Assembly (NCBI GenBank): GCA_013298955.1
Contig: JAAFJT010000004.1
Span: forward strand, 1 to 64,000
Length of the DNA stretch: 64,000 bases
DNA from: Chitinophagales bacterium
GTDB lineage: Bacteria > Bacteroidota > Bacteroidia > Chitinophagales > Saprospiraceae
Direction: 5' to 3'
Shown here: one piece after another, positions 1 to 7,826 of the stretch
Position numbering within the stretch: position 1 is the first letter of the stretch
Layout of the letters: the number at the start of each line of letters is the position of its first letter
Position numbers and translations under genes: made by a program
Notes under the pieces: model-generated
Databases searched by the model: none
Told to the model about the DNA's origin: nothing
The model's input: only the letters and a program-made list of their open reading frames with translations

Positions 1-29
1 GTAAAGTCACAAAGTCGCTTAAAATTCCT

Positions 30-37
30 TATATTTG
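30..37 (+). promoter_or_regulatory. Bacteroidota -7 promoter box
   Basis: TATATTTG matches the Bacteroidota housekeeping box TAnnTTTG. It places the transcript start near base 43, about 48 bases before the TTG start at 91. The reading frame stays open to the window edge upstream, so this box is the main argument that the gene starts at 91. Confidence 0.6.
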
Positions 38-90
38 CCAACAAATCCTCAAACCCAGCTCTATTTGACTTATTTTTAAAACTTTTTATT

Positions 91-1110
91 TTGAAAAAAA
101 TCATTACTTTCCTTCAAAAACAATCTTTTTATGTCAATATTGGCTTAAAAATCACTTTTTTACTCTTTTTCGGCTTTCTTTTATATTACGAAATCTTTCG
201 ACGGGAGAACGTTGGCGAATTATACGCTCAATTTAAAAAACAAATTGTTAATGGTCAAACCCGTTGGTTTTGGCTCACCTTGCTCTTAATGCCTTTGAAT
301 TGGGTCGCCGAAACGTGGAAATGGTTGCCCTTAGTCCGAAAAGTGGAAAGCGATTTTTCGTTTTGGAAAGGCTACAAATCCATCCTCGCAGGAGTCACCT
401 TATCGCTTTTCACCCCGAATCGGATTGGCGATTACGGCGGGCGCATCCTCTATGTGCGTTCTGAAAACCATTTAAAAACCGTTTTTGCTACTTTAATTGG
501 CAGTTTTGCCCAACAAATCGTCTTAATTTCCTTTGGATTACTCGGATTGAGTTCTTTTTTGCACGTTTTTTGGAAAATAGAAAAATTTTGGTGGTACGGA
601 ATTATTTGGGGCAGTTGTACGTTAATAACCGTAATCATCATCGCGTTCATCAACATTCGATTATTCATCCCGTTGGCGCGGCGATTAAAATTATTACGCA
701 TCCGTCATATCCTCAAAAGTGCAAAAATTTTAAAAGCATACACAACCACTGAACTATTTACGACGTTATGTTGGGCAACGATACGCTACTTAATTTACAC
801 ATTTCAATACTATTTCATATTAAAATTTTTTGGAATAGACGCGCCCTTTTTACAGGGAATTGCTTGTATAGCAACGATTTACGTGATTCAAACGAGTATT
901 CCACTGCCGCCCGTATTTGGTTTGTTAGCACGCGGCGAGATTGCCATTAAAATATGGAGTCTTTTTCCGTCAGGTTTGAACAACGAAATCGGGATTTTGG
1001 CAGCAACGTTTACACTTTGGCTTATCAATTTAATTATACCGTCCTTATTTGGACTCATCTTACTATTAAAAACCAATTTTTTTAAAACAAAAAAAGAAAT
1101 CACACCTTAA
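91..1110 (+). CDS. Flippase-like multi-pass membrane protein (LPG synthase TM / UPF0104 type)
   Basis: The 339-residue product is an integral inner-membrane protein with roughly seven or eight hydrophobic segments. It looks like the lysylphosphatidylglycerol synthase transmembrane family, with the 'TPNRIGDYGGR' stretch near residue 110 typical of these flippase-like proteins. The family is linked to lipid handling, but the substrate here cannot be read from sequence. The start is TTG because no ATG is in frame nearby and a -7 promoter lies 54 bases upstream. A fully open frame continues to the window edge, so a slightly longer protein is possible. A DUF3108 gene follows after 5 bases, suggesting one transcript. 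Confidence 0.8.
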   Translation: MKKIITFLQKQSFYVNIGLKITFLLFFGFLLYYEIFRRENVGELYAQFKKQIVNGQTRWFWLTLLLMPLNWVAETWKWLPLVRKVESDFSFWKGYKSILAGVTLSLFTPNRIGDYGGRILYVRSENHLKTVFATLIGSFAQQIVLISFGLLGLSSFLHVFWKIEKFWWYGIIWGSCTLITVIIIAFINIRLFIPLARRLKLLRIRHILKSAKILKAYTTTELFTTLCWATIRYLIYTFQYYFILKFFGIDAPFLQGIACIATIYVIQTSIPLPPVFGLLARGEIAIKIWSLFPSGLNNEIGILAATFTLWLINLIIPSLFGLILLLKTNFFKTKKEITP

Positions 1111-1115
1111 AATAA

Positions 1116-1955
1116 ATGAAAAAATCCTTTTTCGCTGTCGCGCTTGGCGCAAGTATTTATTTGGGTTTGACCGCTTTCGCGCCTCAACCCACTGTTTTGG
1201 GACAAAATCCAGTCCCAAATACCCAAATTTGTTTCCAACATGGGGAAGAATTGACCTACAAAATGTATTATAATTTGAATTTTGTTTGGGTTCCTGCGGG
1301 CGAAGTCACGTTTCGGGTTACGGACGACGGTTCCAAATTCAAAATTGCTGCCACAGGGCGGAGTTATGCGTCCTACGACTGGTTTTTCAAAGTCCGCGAT
1401 AATTATTATACCGATTTAGATAAAACGACGATGTTGCCTACGCGTTCCGTCCGCGACATTGTGGAAGGCGGGTATCGGCTCTATGATGCGGTGACCTATG
1501 ACCAAAAAAATAAAATGGCGCAATATGAGCGCGGCGATTCCAAAGATAAAATCGAAACGCGGGGCAAATTAAATTTTTCTTCGGCGATGCACGACATTCT
1601 TTCGGCGATTTATTACACGCGGACGATGGATTTTTCCAACATGAGCGCGGGCGAAACATTTCCTGTAAAATTATTGCTGGATGAAAATACGTATCCATTG
1701 AATGTCAAGTATTTAGGTACAGAGACCAAACATATTAGAGATTTAGGCAAGTATAATACCATGAAATTCAGTCCACAAGTAGTGTCGGGAACGGTGTTCA
1801 GTGAAGGTTCTCAAATGAAAGTTTGGGCTACAAATGATGGCAATAAAATGCCCTTATTGATAGAATCACCCGTTTCAGTGGGCGCGGTGAAGGCGGTTTT
1901 GAAGAGTTACAAAGGTTTGAAATACGAAATGACCGCAAAACAAGTGGCAAAATAG
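1116..1955 (+). CDS. DUF3108 domain-containing secreted protein
   Basis: This 279-residue protein has an N-terminal signal peptide (charged start, hydrophobic run to about residue 22). The rest matches the DUF3108 pattern: a 'GEELTYKMYYNLNFVWVPAG' opening near residue 45 and a 'RDNYYTDLDKTTMLPTRS' segment near residue 95. DUF3108 proteins are periplasmic or outer-membrane associated beta-rich proteins of unknown biochemical role. The 5-base gap to the upstream flippase-like gene implies co-transcription and perhaps a joint envelope role. Family assignment is good; function is unknown. Confidence 0.8.
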   Translation: MKKSFFAVALGASIYLGLTAFAPQPTVLGQNPVPNTQICFQHGEELTYKMYYNLNFVWVPAGEVTFRVTDDGSKFKIAATGRSYASYDWFFKVRDNYYTDLDKTTMLPTRSVRDIVEGGYRLYDAVTYDQKNKMAQYERGDSKDKIETRGKLNFSSAMHDILSAIYYTRTMDFSNMSAGETFPVKLLLDENTYPLNVKYLGTETKHIRDLGKYNTMKFSPQVVSGTVFSEGSQMKVWATNDGNKMPLLIESPVSVGAVKAVLKSYKGLKYEMTAKQVAK

Positions 1956-1986
1956 AGCTAAATTAGGATTGATTGTTTAGCATGAA

Positions 1987-2031
1987 GTGGTTAATGTTTC
2001 AATAATCGACAACAACGCTTGGAGGGTTTAC
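1987..2031 (+). repeat. Degenerate fragment of the AACGTTTGGAGGG repeat family
   Basis: Bases 1987-2031 resemble the left half of the element seen complete at 49573-49696: a gtggttaatgtttcaa-like end, then CGACAACAACGCTTGGAGGG. The second half of the palindrome is missing. It looks like an old truncated copy. Confidence 0.5.
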
Positions 2032-2066
2032 ATTAAAATTCAACATTTGAGTCCGTATTTTTGCTG

Positions 2067-2134
2067 GGGACGCGGGTGTGTTGTTTTTTTGAATGGGGCA
2101 AAGTCCCATTTAAAAAAACAACACACACGCGTCC
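2067..2134. terminator. Long hairpin between convergent genes
   Basis: Arms at 2067-2096 and 2104-2134 (GGGACGCGGGTGTGTTG and its complement, plus internal A/T runs) form a stem of about 30 pairs with a few mismatches. It lies between the convergent DUF3108 and SET genes and can act as a bidirectional terminator. Nothing else was found in 1956-2239 apart from the repeat fragment at 1987-2031. Confidence 0.6.
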
Positions 2135-2239
2135 CTATTCCCTTCTTTTCGGCAGCGAAGCCGCCTACCGCGCAACTTGGGTTACTTATTAGGATTTAAA
2201 ATTATAAGAATACTAAACAACCTTCCTGCAAAACGCCGT

Positions 2240-2638
2240 TTAATCCCGTTTTTTACCATCCGTCATAAACCAAGTGGGTTCTTCATTTTTAGGGTCTCCA
2301 TTATAATTAATCGTAATTTCATCACCCGCTTCGATGTATCGAACTGCCACAATATCAATGGTTTCGGCTTCAAAATCCATGAAATAATCGGCATTCGCAG
2401 GGCAGAAATGATTGTATAACGAACCATAGCCTAACGCGATAACCGAACGCTCACTATCATCACCCCATAAGAAATAATAATCATATAAAGTCGTGGTATC
2501 TAAAATCGTGGTTTCGCCCGTTTTGAGCAAAATCACAGGACAAATCTCAATTAAATCGCCTTTTTTAATGGACGTGCCTGCAAAAACGCCCCGCCCGCCC
2601 AATTTACTGGGTGCGACATAGATAGATGGATTACGCAT
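2240..2638 (-). CDS. SET domain protein (putative protein-lysine methyltransferase)
   Basis: The 132-residue product is a stand-alone minimal SET domain. 'GGRGVFAG' near residue 15 is the N-terminal SAM-binding signature, 'YGSLYNHFCPANADY' near residue 73 corresponds to the usual NHSC motif (here NHFC), and 'EAGDEITINYN' near residue 105 is the C-terminal motif. SET enzymes transfer methyl groups from S-adenosylmethionine to lysine side chains; the bacterial target is not deducible. It lies 24 bases downstream of the AMP nucleosidase gene on the same strand, so the two are probably co-transcribed. Confidence 0.85.
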   Translation of the reverse strand: MRNPSIYVAPSKLGGRGVFAGTSIKKGDLIEICPVILLKTGETTILDTTTLYDYYFLWGDDSERSVIALGYGSLYNHFCPANADYFMDFEAETIDIVAVRYIEAGDEITINYNGDPKNEEPTWFMTDGKKRD

Positions 2639-2662
2639 AAAAATACTTTTTTTTTATTTAAA

Positions 2663-3436
2663 TCAAAACTTCAAATGTTTGACAGTCAATGAATTAGACA
2701 TCAGTTGTTTCAATGAATCAATCCCAACACTCAAATGTAAATCTGAAAAACGGGCAGCATTTTTTTTATCGCCTTCATCCGTTTTGACCCCTTCTGGAAT
2801 CATCGGAATATCCGAAACCAATAACAACGCACCCGCAGGAATATGGTTTTTAAACGCGACCGTAAAAATTGTTGCGGTTTCCATATCAATCGCCATACAG
2901 CGCAATTCGCGCAAATATTCTTTGAAATCCTCTTTATGCTCCCACACGCGACGGTTCGTCGTATAGACCGTTCCCGTCCAATAATCTTGTTCGTAATCGC
3001 GGATGGTGGTCGAAATGGCTTTTTGCAACGCAAAAGCTGGCAAAGCAGGCACTTCGGGCGGCATATAATCATTGGAAGTCCCTTCTCCTCGAATAGCAGC
3101 AATTGGTAATATGAAGTCACCGACTTTATTTTTATCATGCCTTAAACCACCGCATTTGCCCAAAAACAATACGCCTTTGACCTTCACAGCAGTCAATAAA
3201 TCCATAATCGTCGCCGCATTCGGGCTGCCCATGCCGAAATTGATAATCGTAATATTATGCGCCGTCGCACTGAGCATGGAACGGTCACGCCCGCGCACCT
3301 CCACTTGGAAGCGTTCTGCGAACATTTCGACATAATTGGAAAAATTGACTAAGATGATATATTGTCCAAACTCCGCCAACTTTGTGCCCGTGTATCGGGG
3401 CAACCAATTTTCTACAATTTGTTGTTTTGTTTTCAT
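2663..3436 (-). CDS. amn: AMP nucleosidase (short Bacteroidota form)
   Basis: The 257-residue protein belongs to the purine nucleoside phosphorylase fold. Features are 'INFGMGSPNAATIMDLL' near residue 65, 'LGKCGGLRHD' near residue 91 and 'MAIDMETATIFTVA' near residue 180, the last being the ribose/base-binding acidic segment. AMP nucleosidase cleaves AMP to adenine and ribose 5-phosphate in the cytoplasm. It lacks the extra N-terminal domain of the E. coli enzyme, as is usual for this phylum. It heads a probable operon with the SET-domain gene. A variant -7 box, TATCTTGC on the minus strand (3464-3457), lies about 20 bases upstream. Confidence 0.85.
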   Translation of the reverse strand: MKTKQQIVENWLPRYTGTKLAEFGQYIILVNFSNYVEMFAERFQVEVRGRDRSMLSATAHNITIINFGMGSPNAATIMDLLTAVKVKGVLFLGKCGGLRHDKNKVGDFILPIAAIRGEGTSNDYMPPEVPALPAFALQKAISTTIRDYEQDYWTGTVYTTNRRVWEHKEDFKEYLRELRCMAIDMETATIFTVAFKNHIPAGALLLVSDIPMIPEGVKTDEGDKKNAARFSDLHLSVGIDSLKQLMSNSLTVKHLKF

Positions 3437-3518
3437 AATCTAATTTAAAATTGGACGCAAGATAAAACCGTTTTTGATTCTTTTTTGAAAGAAAAAATTA
3501 AAATACTCGTTCTTTGGG

Positions 3519-3526
3519 TACATTTG
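3519..3526 (+). promoter_or_regulatory. Bacteroidota -7 promoter box
   Basis: TACATTTG fits TAnnTTTG and lies 52 bases upstream of the lipoprotein start at 3578, giving a leader of about 45 bases. Confidence 0.6.
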
Positions 3527-3577
3527 CAGTCTAAAAAATGGAAGTCAATCATTATTTTTTAAAAATAAACAAAACCA

Positions 3578-4627
3578 ATGGTTTTATTAAATTATAAATT
3601 CATTTTAGGGGTCAGTGTCTTTGCGATAATGAGTTGTCGCCACACGCCAAAAGAGCCAGAAGCGGTCGCGCTTTCGCCGTATCAATCCCTCTGCATCCTT
3701 TCCAAAGCGGATGCCGCAGATGCCATTGTGACAGATACGATTGAAAAATTTTTCGATAAGGTCAATCCACTCGAAATGAGCATCCAAATGAAGCGCAATT
3801 ATCCCGAAAATACGGAACGGGCTGCCATTTTGAAGGATTATAAAGCCTTTTTGCGCGAAGATGTGGATAGTTTTACCTACCAAGAAGGGCAAAAAATGAC
3901 GCGCATCCTGCGAGAAGCCTGTCAACTTTACAACAAAATCGAACCAAAAGCCTTTCCGTTTCAAATCAAATTGATAAAAACACATGCCAAACATTACGGA
4001 CAAGGTGTTTATTATACGCGTCAAAATGCGATTATCATTCCAGAACAGGATTTGAAATTGCCAGATGAAATGCTTTTGCAAACGATGTTACATGAAGTGG
4101 CGCACATTTATACGCGGCTGAATCCGAAAAAACAGGCTTCTTTGTTCCAATTAATTGGTTTTAGAAGACCCAAATCGCCGAATTTGGTTATTAGCGACTC
4201 GTTGTATAAACGGATTTTTTACAATCCTGATGGAATTGATTTGGCTTGGACAACTGATTTTACCATTGAGGGCGTGAAAAATGCACAAGTCCTTGCTTTA
4301 ATTTATTCAAAAGTAAATGTGTATCAACCTGATTTAAAAGACTTTATGGAACACATGGGTTGGGGCTATTTTGAAACACAACCAACAGATAAAGGTTTGG
4401 AAATCATGACGATTGGACAAAGACAACAAAGTACGCTCAATATGAAGGAATTGCCTATCCTGTTTTTGCAAAAATTCAATACCAATTACGTCATTCACCC
4501 CAATGAAATTATTGCGGATAATATCAAATTATTGGTGCTTTCGCAAAAAGATCCCCGCGTATTAACGCCCTTGACGAAGGAAGGAAGGGATTTGTTATTA
4601 AAAATAAAAACCGTTCTAAATCAATAA
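3578..4627 (+). CDS. HExxH-containing lipoprotein (putative zinc peptidase)
   Basis: The 349-residue product has a lipoprotein signal ending in 'FAIMSC' with the lipidated cysteine at residue 20. The motif 'LHEVAH' with H172, E173 and H176 is the zinc-binding HExxH signature of metallopeptidases, preceded by a strand-like 'GVYYTRQNAIIIPEQ' segment. The likely location is the periplasmic face of the inner or outer membrane. I do not recognise a named family. It does not clearly match the gliding lipoprotein GldB, which also carries an HExxH-like motif. The stop codon directly abuts a repeat array at 4628. Confidence 0.65.
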   Translation: MVLLNYKFILGVSVFAIMSCRHTPKEPEAVALSPYQSLCILSKADAADAIVTDTIEKFFDKVNPLEMSIQMKRNYPENTERAAILKDYKAFLREDVDSFTYQEGQKMTRILREACQLYNKIEPKAFPFQIKLIKTHAKHYGQGVYYTRQNAIIIPEQDLKLPDEMLLQTMLHEVAHIYTRLNPKKQASLFQLIGFRRPKSPNLVISDSLYKRIFYNPDGIDLAWTTDFTIEGVKNAQVLALIYSKVNVYQPDLKDFMEHMGWGYFETQPTDKGLEIMTIGQRQQSTLNMKELPILFLQKFNTNYVIHPNEIIADNIKLLVLSQKDPRVLTPLTKEGRDLLLKIKTVLNQ

Positions 4628-4868
4628 ACACATAGTTCACATAGAAGGACATAGGACACATAGAAGCTATCTTTCATAGATAGCCGCTATGTGTCCTATG
4701 TCTATTAACTTTTGTGATGAGCATCCTTGCCAGTTTCAGCTATCTATGAAAGATAGCCGCTATGTGTCCTATGCCTATTAACTTTTGTGATGAGCATCCT
4801 TGCCAGTTTCAGCTACCTATGAAAGATAGCCTCTATGTGAACTATGTCCTTCTATGTGAACTATGTGT
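4628..4868. repeat. 73-bp tandem repeat enclosed by 26-bp inverted repeats
   Basis: The outer arms at 4628-4653 and 4843-4868 (ACACATAGTTCACATAGAAG and its complement) are perfect inverted repeats of 26 bases. Between them a unit starting TAGCCGCTATGTGTCC at 4681 recurs at 4754 and, partly diverged, at 4827, an exact 73-base period. Units contain the hairpin CTATCTTTCATAGATAG. A related ACACATAGG palindrome occurs at 43211-43270. The array separates two convergent genes. Confidence 0.85.
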
Positions 4869-4876
4869 TTCATTTA

Positions 4877-7633
4877 TCAAATATTTTTTTTAAATTTAGA
4901 CATAACTTGTTGAATAACAGGTGGTTGTCTTTTGTAAAGGAACCAGTAGGCTGCCCAATTCAACATCAAAATCACCACCAAACCCACCCCAATATCACGC
5001 AGTTGAATCGGTCTATCCGCAATCAACGCCGCCGCCAAACCAAAGCCTTCCACTACAAAAATGCTATTCCAATCCCAATCATTGCCAGTTGAATGATTTA
5101 AATCTATATTTGATTCAGGCGCGGGCGCAATAACGCGCTCCGATACAGGCGCAATAATAGGTGCTGAAACGGGTTTTTCCACCGTCGGCAAAGGCGGCAA
5201 CTCCACTGTCGGGGCTATCAATGCCGCAAAAGAAGGAGTCATCTGCCGAATCGCGGGATAAGTTTCGTCTAAATTCGCAAACAAATCGGCTGCCGTCAAG
5301 CCAGCTTTTTGTCGAACCAAATTCGATAAAACCCTGTCTTTCAATAGAATATCTTTTGCCAAACTCGCAAAATCGGCTTTTTCCGCAAACGGCAAATGTT
5401 CATAGGCTTGCGCACATTTGCCCAAAGCCTGTGCCAATCGCTCGCGCACGATTTCCACAGGCGATTCATCGCCCCAATCTGCCATGACCGATTGTTCTAA
5501 TTGTTTAAACGCATTGCGATGAATGCGGCGGGTGATTTGTTCTGAAAGGTCAGGATGCGGGCTATTAGATTGATTATCAGTCGTTTGTGTATCCTCATTT
5601 TTATTCAAGAGATTTGTCACCAATTGAGCCAAACCAGTGGTTACACCCGCTTGTCGTTTCAATTTGCCCTGTTCGCTGATTTCAAACCAAGTGATAATGC
5701 CATCTCCTGTTAATTCATCTATACATTTTTTTAATAAAGTATCATCTTCTAAAACAGTGGCACAAATCCGCCATTTTTCCAAACAATTGATAACACCGCG
5801 CCGCGTCGTTTCGGTATCGGATTGCGTTTTCAAACGGTCATAATCGCGGTCGGTGCGCACAACCGCCCTTTTTGCAGCTTCCATCCGCGCCGTTTCAAGT
5901 CGGTCGGCTTGGATAGCAGGGTCTTCTTCGGCTTTTCGCAACGCTCGCCGCGCCATTTGCACCGCATCATAATTCATTTTTTTACATTCGGGCAAACTAT
6001 CCAATTGCCCTTCTGCATCAATATCCAACCAAGTCAAAATCCCATTTGGATGTGGCAAACCCGTTAATTCTTGCAATATTTGTTCCGCAATGGCTTTATT
6101 TTGAAACAAATCGTTTGCTTCTACCCATGCATCCAAACATTCCTTCACTTTAAATCGGGTTTCAGGATGCTGCGTATCTGCATTTTTGCGCAATTTTTGA
6201 TAGTTTTTATCAATAATTTCCAATTTTTCTTTGGCTTCCGTCAGTGTACGCGCTTGATTCGCCGCTTTTTGAATCTCTTCTAATCGCGCTGTAACCTCTT
6301 CTGTTTTGCCAGAGAACGTTGCAATTTGTTGTATCTCCGCCAATGCAGGATAATTATCCAACATTTTGCACGCTTTATTGGTGGCTAATTGTCCTTTCAA
6401 ATCCGTCGTCAACCACTTCAATGGGTTGTCTCCCAATAATTCAGATAAGGCAAATTCGGAAAAACGGCGGTCTTCTCCATACAAAACCATCCCAATCCGC
6501 GCCGTCCGAATACACCGAATCACCGATAAACGGGCTTCTAAACCTTCATTTTCACTTGTTTTGAGGGGCAATGCGTAATATTGATGCATCAAATGGAAGT
6601 ACAAACGGTCTGCGGCAGGGCGCAGACCTGTTTCATCCAATGCTTCCGTTTCCACTTTTAACAAGGTAGAACGCAACGAAAGCGCATCATAATTTTGAAA
6701 CAAATTTTTGATAATGCCATTGTTTTCAAAACCAAGCCAGTCGAATTGCCCACCGCCTTCCAGCTCCAACAAAGCCATTTTCGCAAACGCACCAGATACC
6801 GATAAGCCCTTAAACGCATCATTTGCCAAACGTGTCCCCATTTCGAGGAGTTGAAAAGCCATTTTTCGTTGTGGAGACTCCTCAAAACTTCCTGTCGCAA
6901 TATAATTATAATTAATATCTTGATATTTTTGAACCAGAAACGCCATTAATTCCGCCCCGATTTGCTCAATAACTTTGGCGCGTTCGTTGCCGTCAGGGTC
7001 AAGTTGACGACAACGCTTGATGTATAATTGAATATGTTTTAATTTATCCCCATTTTTTTGAAAAGCGTCTTTTAGAATCTCGGATGCACCATTCATTTTG
7101 AAAAAACTAATCAATAAATATTCATATACATGAGGCGATTCGGGTTCAATCGTACTCCGAATTTTCTCCGCAAATTCATACGCTTTTGCATAATCACCCA
7201 ATTCCAACGCATCTTGACAAAACATTAATTGTCGTTTAAACTCATGTCGCGCTACTTCGGTGTGCATTCCAGGCGTATCGGGGATTTCGGCAGGTCGAAA
7301 CGTCAAGGTCTCTTTCAAAAGCGGCGCAATGGAATTATTTTCAATAAATAATTTTGATACAACTGGATGAAAATCAGTGATTTGCAAAGCAGATATGTTT
7401 TGAGATAAGCGTTCCTGCATTGATTTTTGTTGTTGTAACAAGATTTCGGCAGATATCGTACCGGTATCAAAAGCCTGTTGCGCAGTCTTCCAATCCGATA
7501 AAATGGGTAAAATAACTTTTAAAATCGTCATATTATGAGCCCCAAAACGCCGCAAAATCACAGGCGTTTGGTCTAATTGCGCCCACACATGGTTTTTCAG
7601 TTCTGTTTTGAATACTTGAAAATCTTTTATCAT
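4877..7633 (-). CDS. Large orphan protein with three internal repeats and a C-terminal membrane anchor
   Basis: The 918-residue protein matches no family I know. It is mostly helical and charged, with a TPR-like stretch around residues 125-215. Three copies of a ~50-residue module can be aligned. Each runs from an R..V..C(L/I) segment to a (E/S)L(L/T)G turn and then a W....(G)(Q/K)L strand: 'LKWLTTDLKGQL', 'LTWLDIDAEGQL' and 'ITWFEISEQGKL'. Near the C-terminus a proline-rich linker (residues ~800-845) leads to hydrophobic segments 'FGLAAALIA' and 'VGLVVILMLNWAAYWFLY', then a lysine-rich tail. So the bulk is probably cytoplasmic and tethered at the C-terminus. It is transcribed divergently from the M14 peptidase gene. 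Confidence 0.75.
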   Translation of the reverse strand: MIKDFQVFKTELKNHVWAQLDQTPVILRRFGAHNMTILKVILPILSDWKTAQQAFDTGTISAEILLQQQKSMQERLSQNISALQITDFHPVVSKLFIENNSIAPLLKETLTFRPAEIPDTPGMHTEVARHEFKRQLMFCQDALELGDYAKAYEFAEKIRSTIEPESPHVYEYLLISFFKMNGASEILKDAFQKNGDKLKHIQLYIKRCRQLDPDGNERAKVIEQIGAELMAFLVQKYQDINYNYIATGSFEESPQRKMAFQLLEMGTRLANDAFKGLSVSGAFAKMALLELEGGGQFDWLGFENNGIIKNLFQNYDALSLRSTLLKVETEALDETGLRPAADRLYFHLMHQYYALPLKTSENEGLEARLSVIRCIRTARIGMVLYGEDRRFSEFALSELLGDNPLKWLTTDLKGQLATNKACKMLDNYPALAEIQQIATFSGKTEEVTARLEEIQKAANQARTLTEAKEKLEIIDKNYQKLRKNADTQHPETRFKVKECLDAWVEANDLFQNKAIAEQILQELTGLPHPNGILTWLDIDAEGQLDSLPECKKMNYDAVQMARRALRKAEEDPAIQADRLETARMEAAKRAVVRTDRDYDRLKTQSDTETTRRGVINCLEKWRICATVLEDDTLLKKCIDELTGDGIITWFEISEQGKLKRQAGVTTGLAQLVTNLLNKNEDTQTTDNQSNSPHPDLSEQITRRIHRNAFKQLEQSVMADWGDESPVEIVRERLAQALGKCAQAYEHLPFAEKADFASLAKDILLKDRVLSNLVRQKAGLTAADLFANLDETYPAIRQMTPSFAALIAPTVELPPLPTVEKPVSAPIIAPVSERVIAPAPESNIDLNHSTGNDWDWNSIFVVEGFGLAAALIADRPIQLRDIGVGLVVILMLNWAAYWFLYKRQPPVIQQVMSKFKKNI

Positions 7634-7661
7634 ATTTAGAGTAGGTTACATTTTTGAGTGC

Positions 7662-7707
7662 TGTGTATAGCGAATTGGAACGCAGACGACGCGTTCCGAT
7701 ATACACA
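7662..7707. repeat. Imperfect hairpin in divergent gap
   Basis: TGTGTATAGCGAATTGGAACGC (in two arms, 7662-7683) and GCGTTCCGATATACACA (7691-7707) form an imperfect stem with an internal bulge. It lies between divergent genes, so it is not an obvious terminator; it may be a repeat remnant or a leader structure. Confidence 0.4.
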
Positions 7708-7777
7708 ACTTGGATTTAAAAATTGTCAAAATTAAGGTTGTCTGGCGTAAATTCCAATTTTTTTGCGAATTTGCGCG

Positions 7778-7785
7778 TATTTTTG
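7778..7785 (+). promoter_or_regulatory. Bacteroidota -7 promoter box
   Basis: TATTTTTG fits TAnnTTTG, 42 bases upstream of the M14 peptidase start at 7827. Confidence 0.5.
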
Positions 7786-7826
7786 ATAAATTGAAAACGA
7801 TGTTTCAATAACTACCTTGAAGAACT

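Noticed and set aside
3578-4627. Identification of the HExxH lipoprotein as GldB.
   Set aside because: Only the lipoprotein signal and zinc motif agree; other GldB landmarks were not found.
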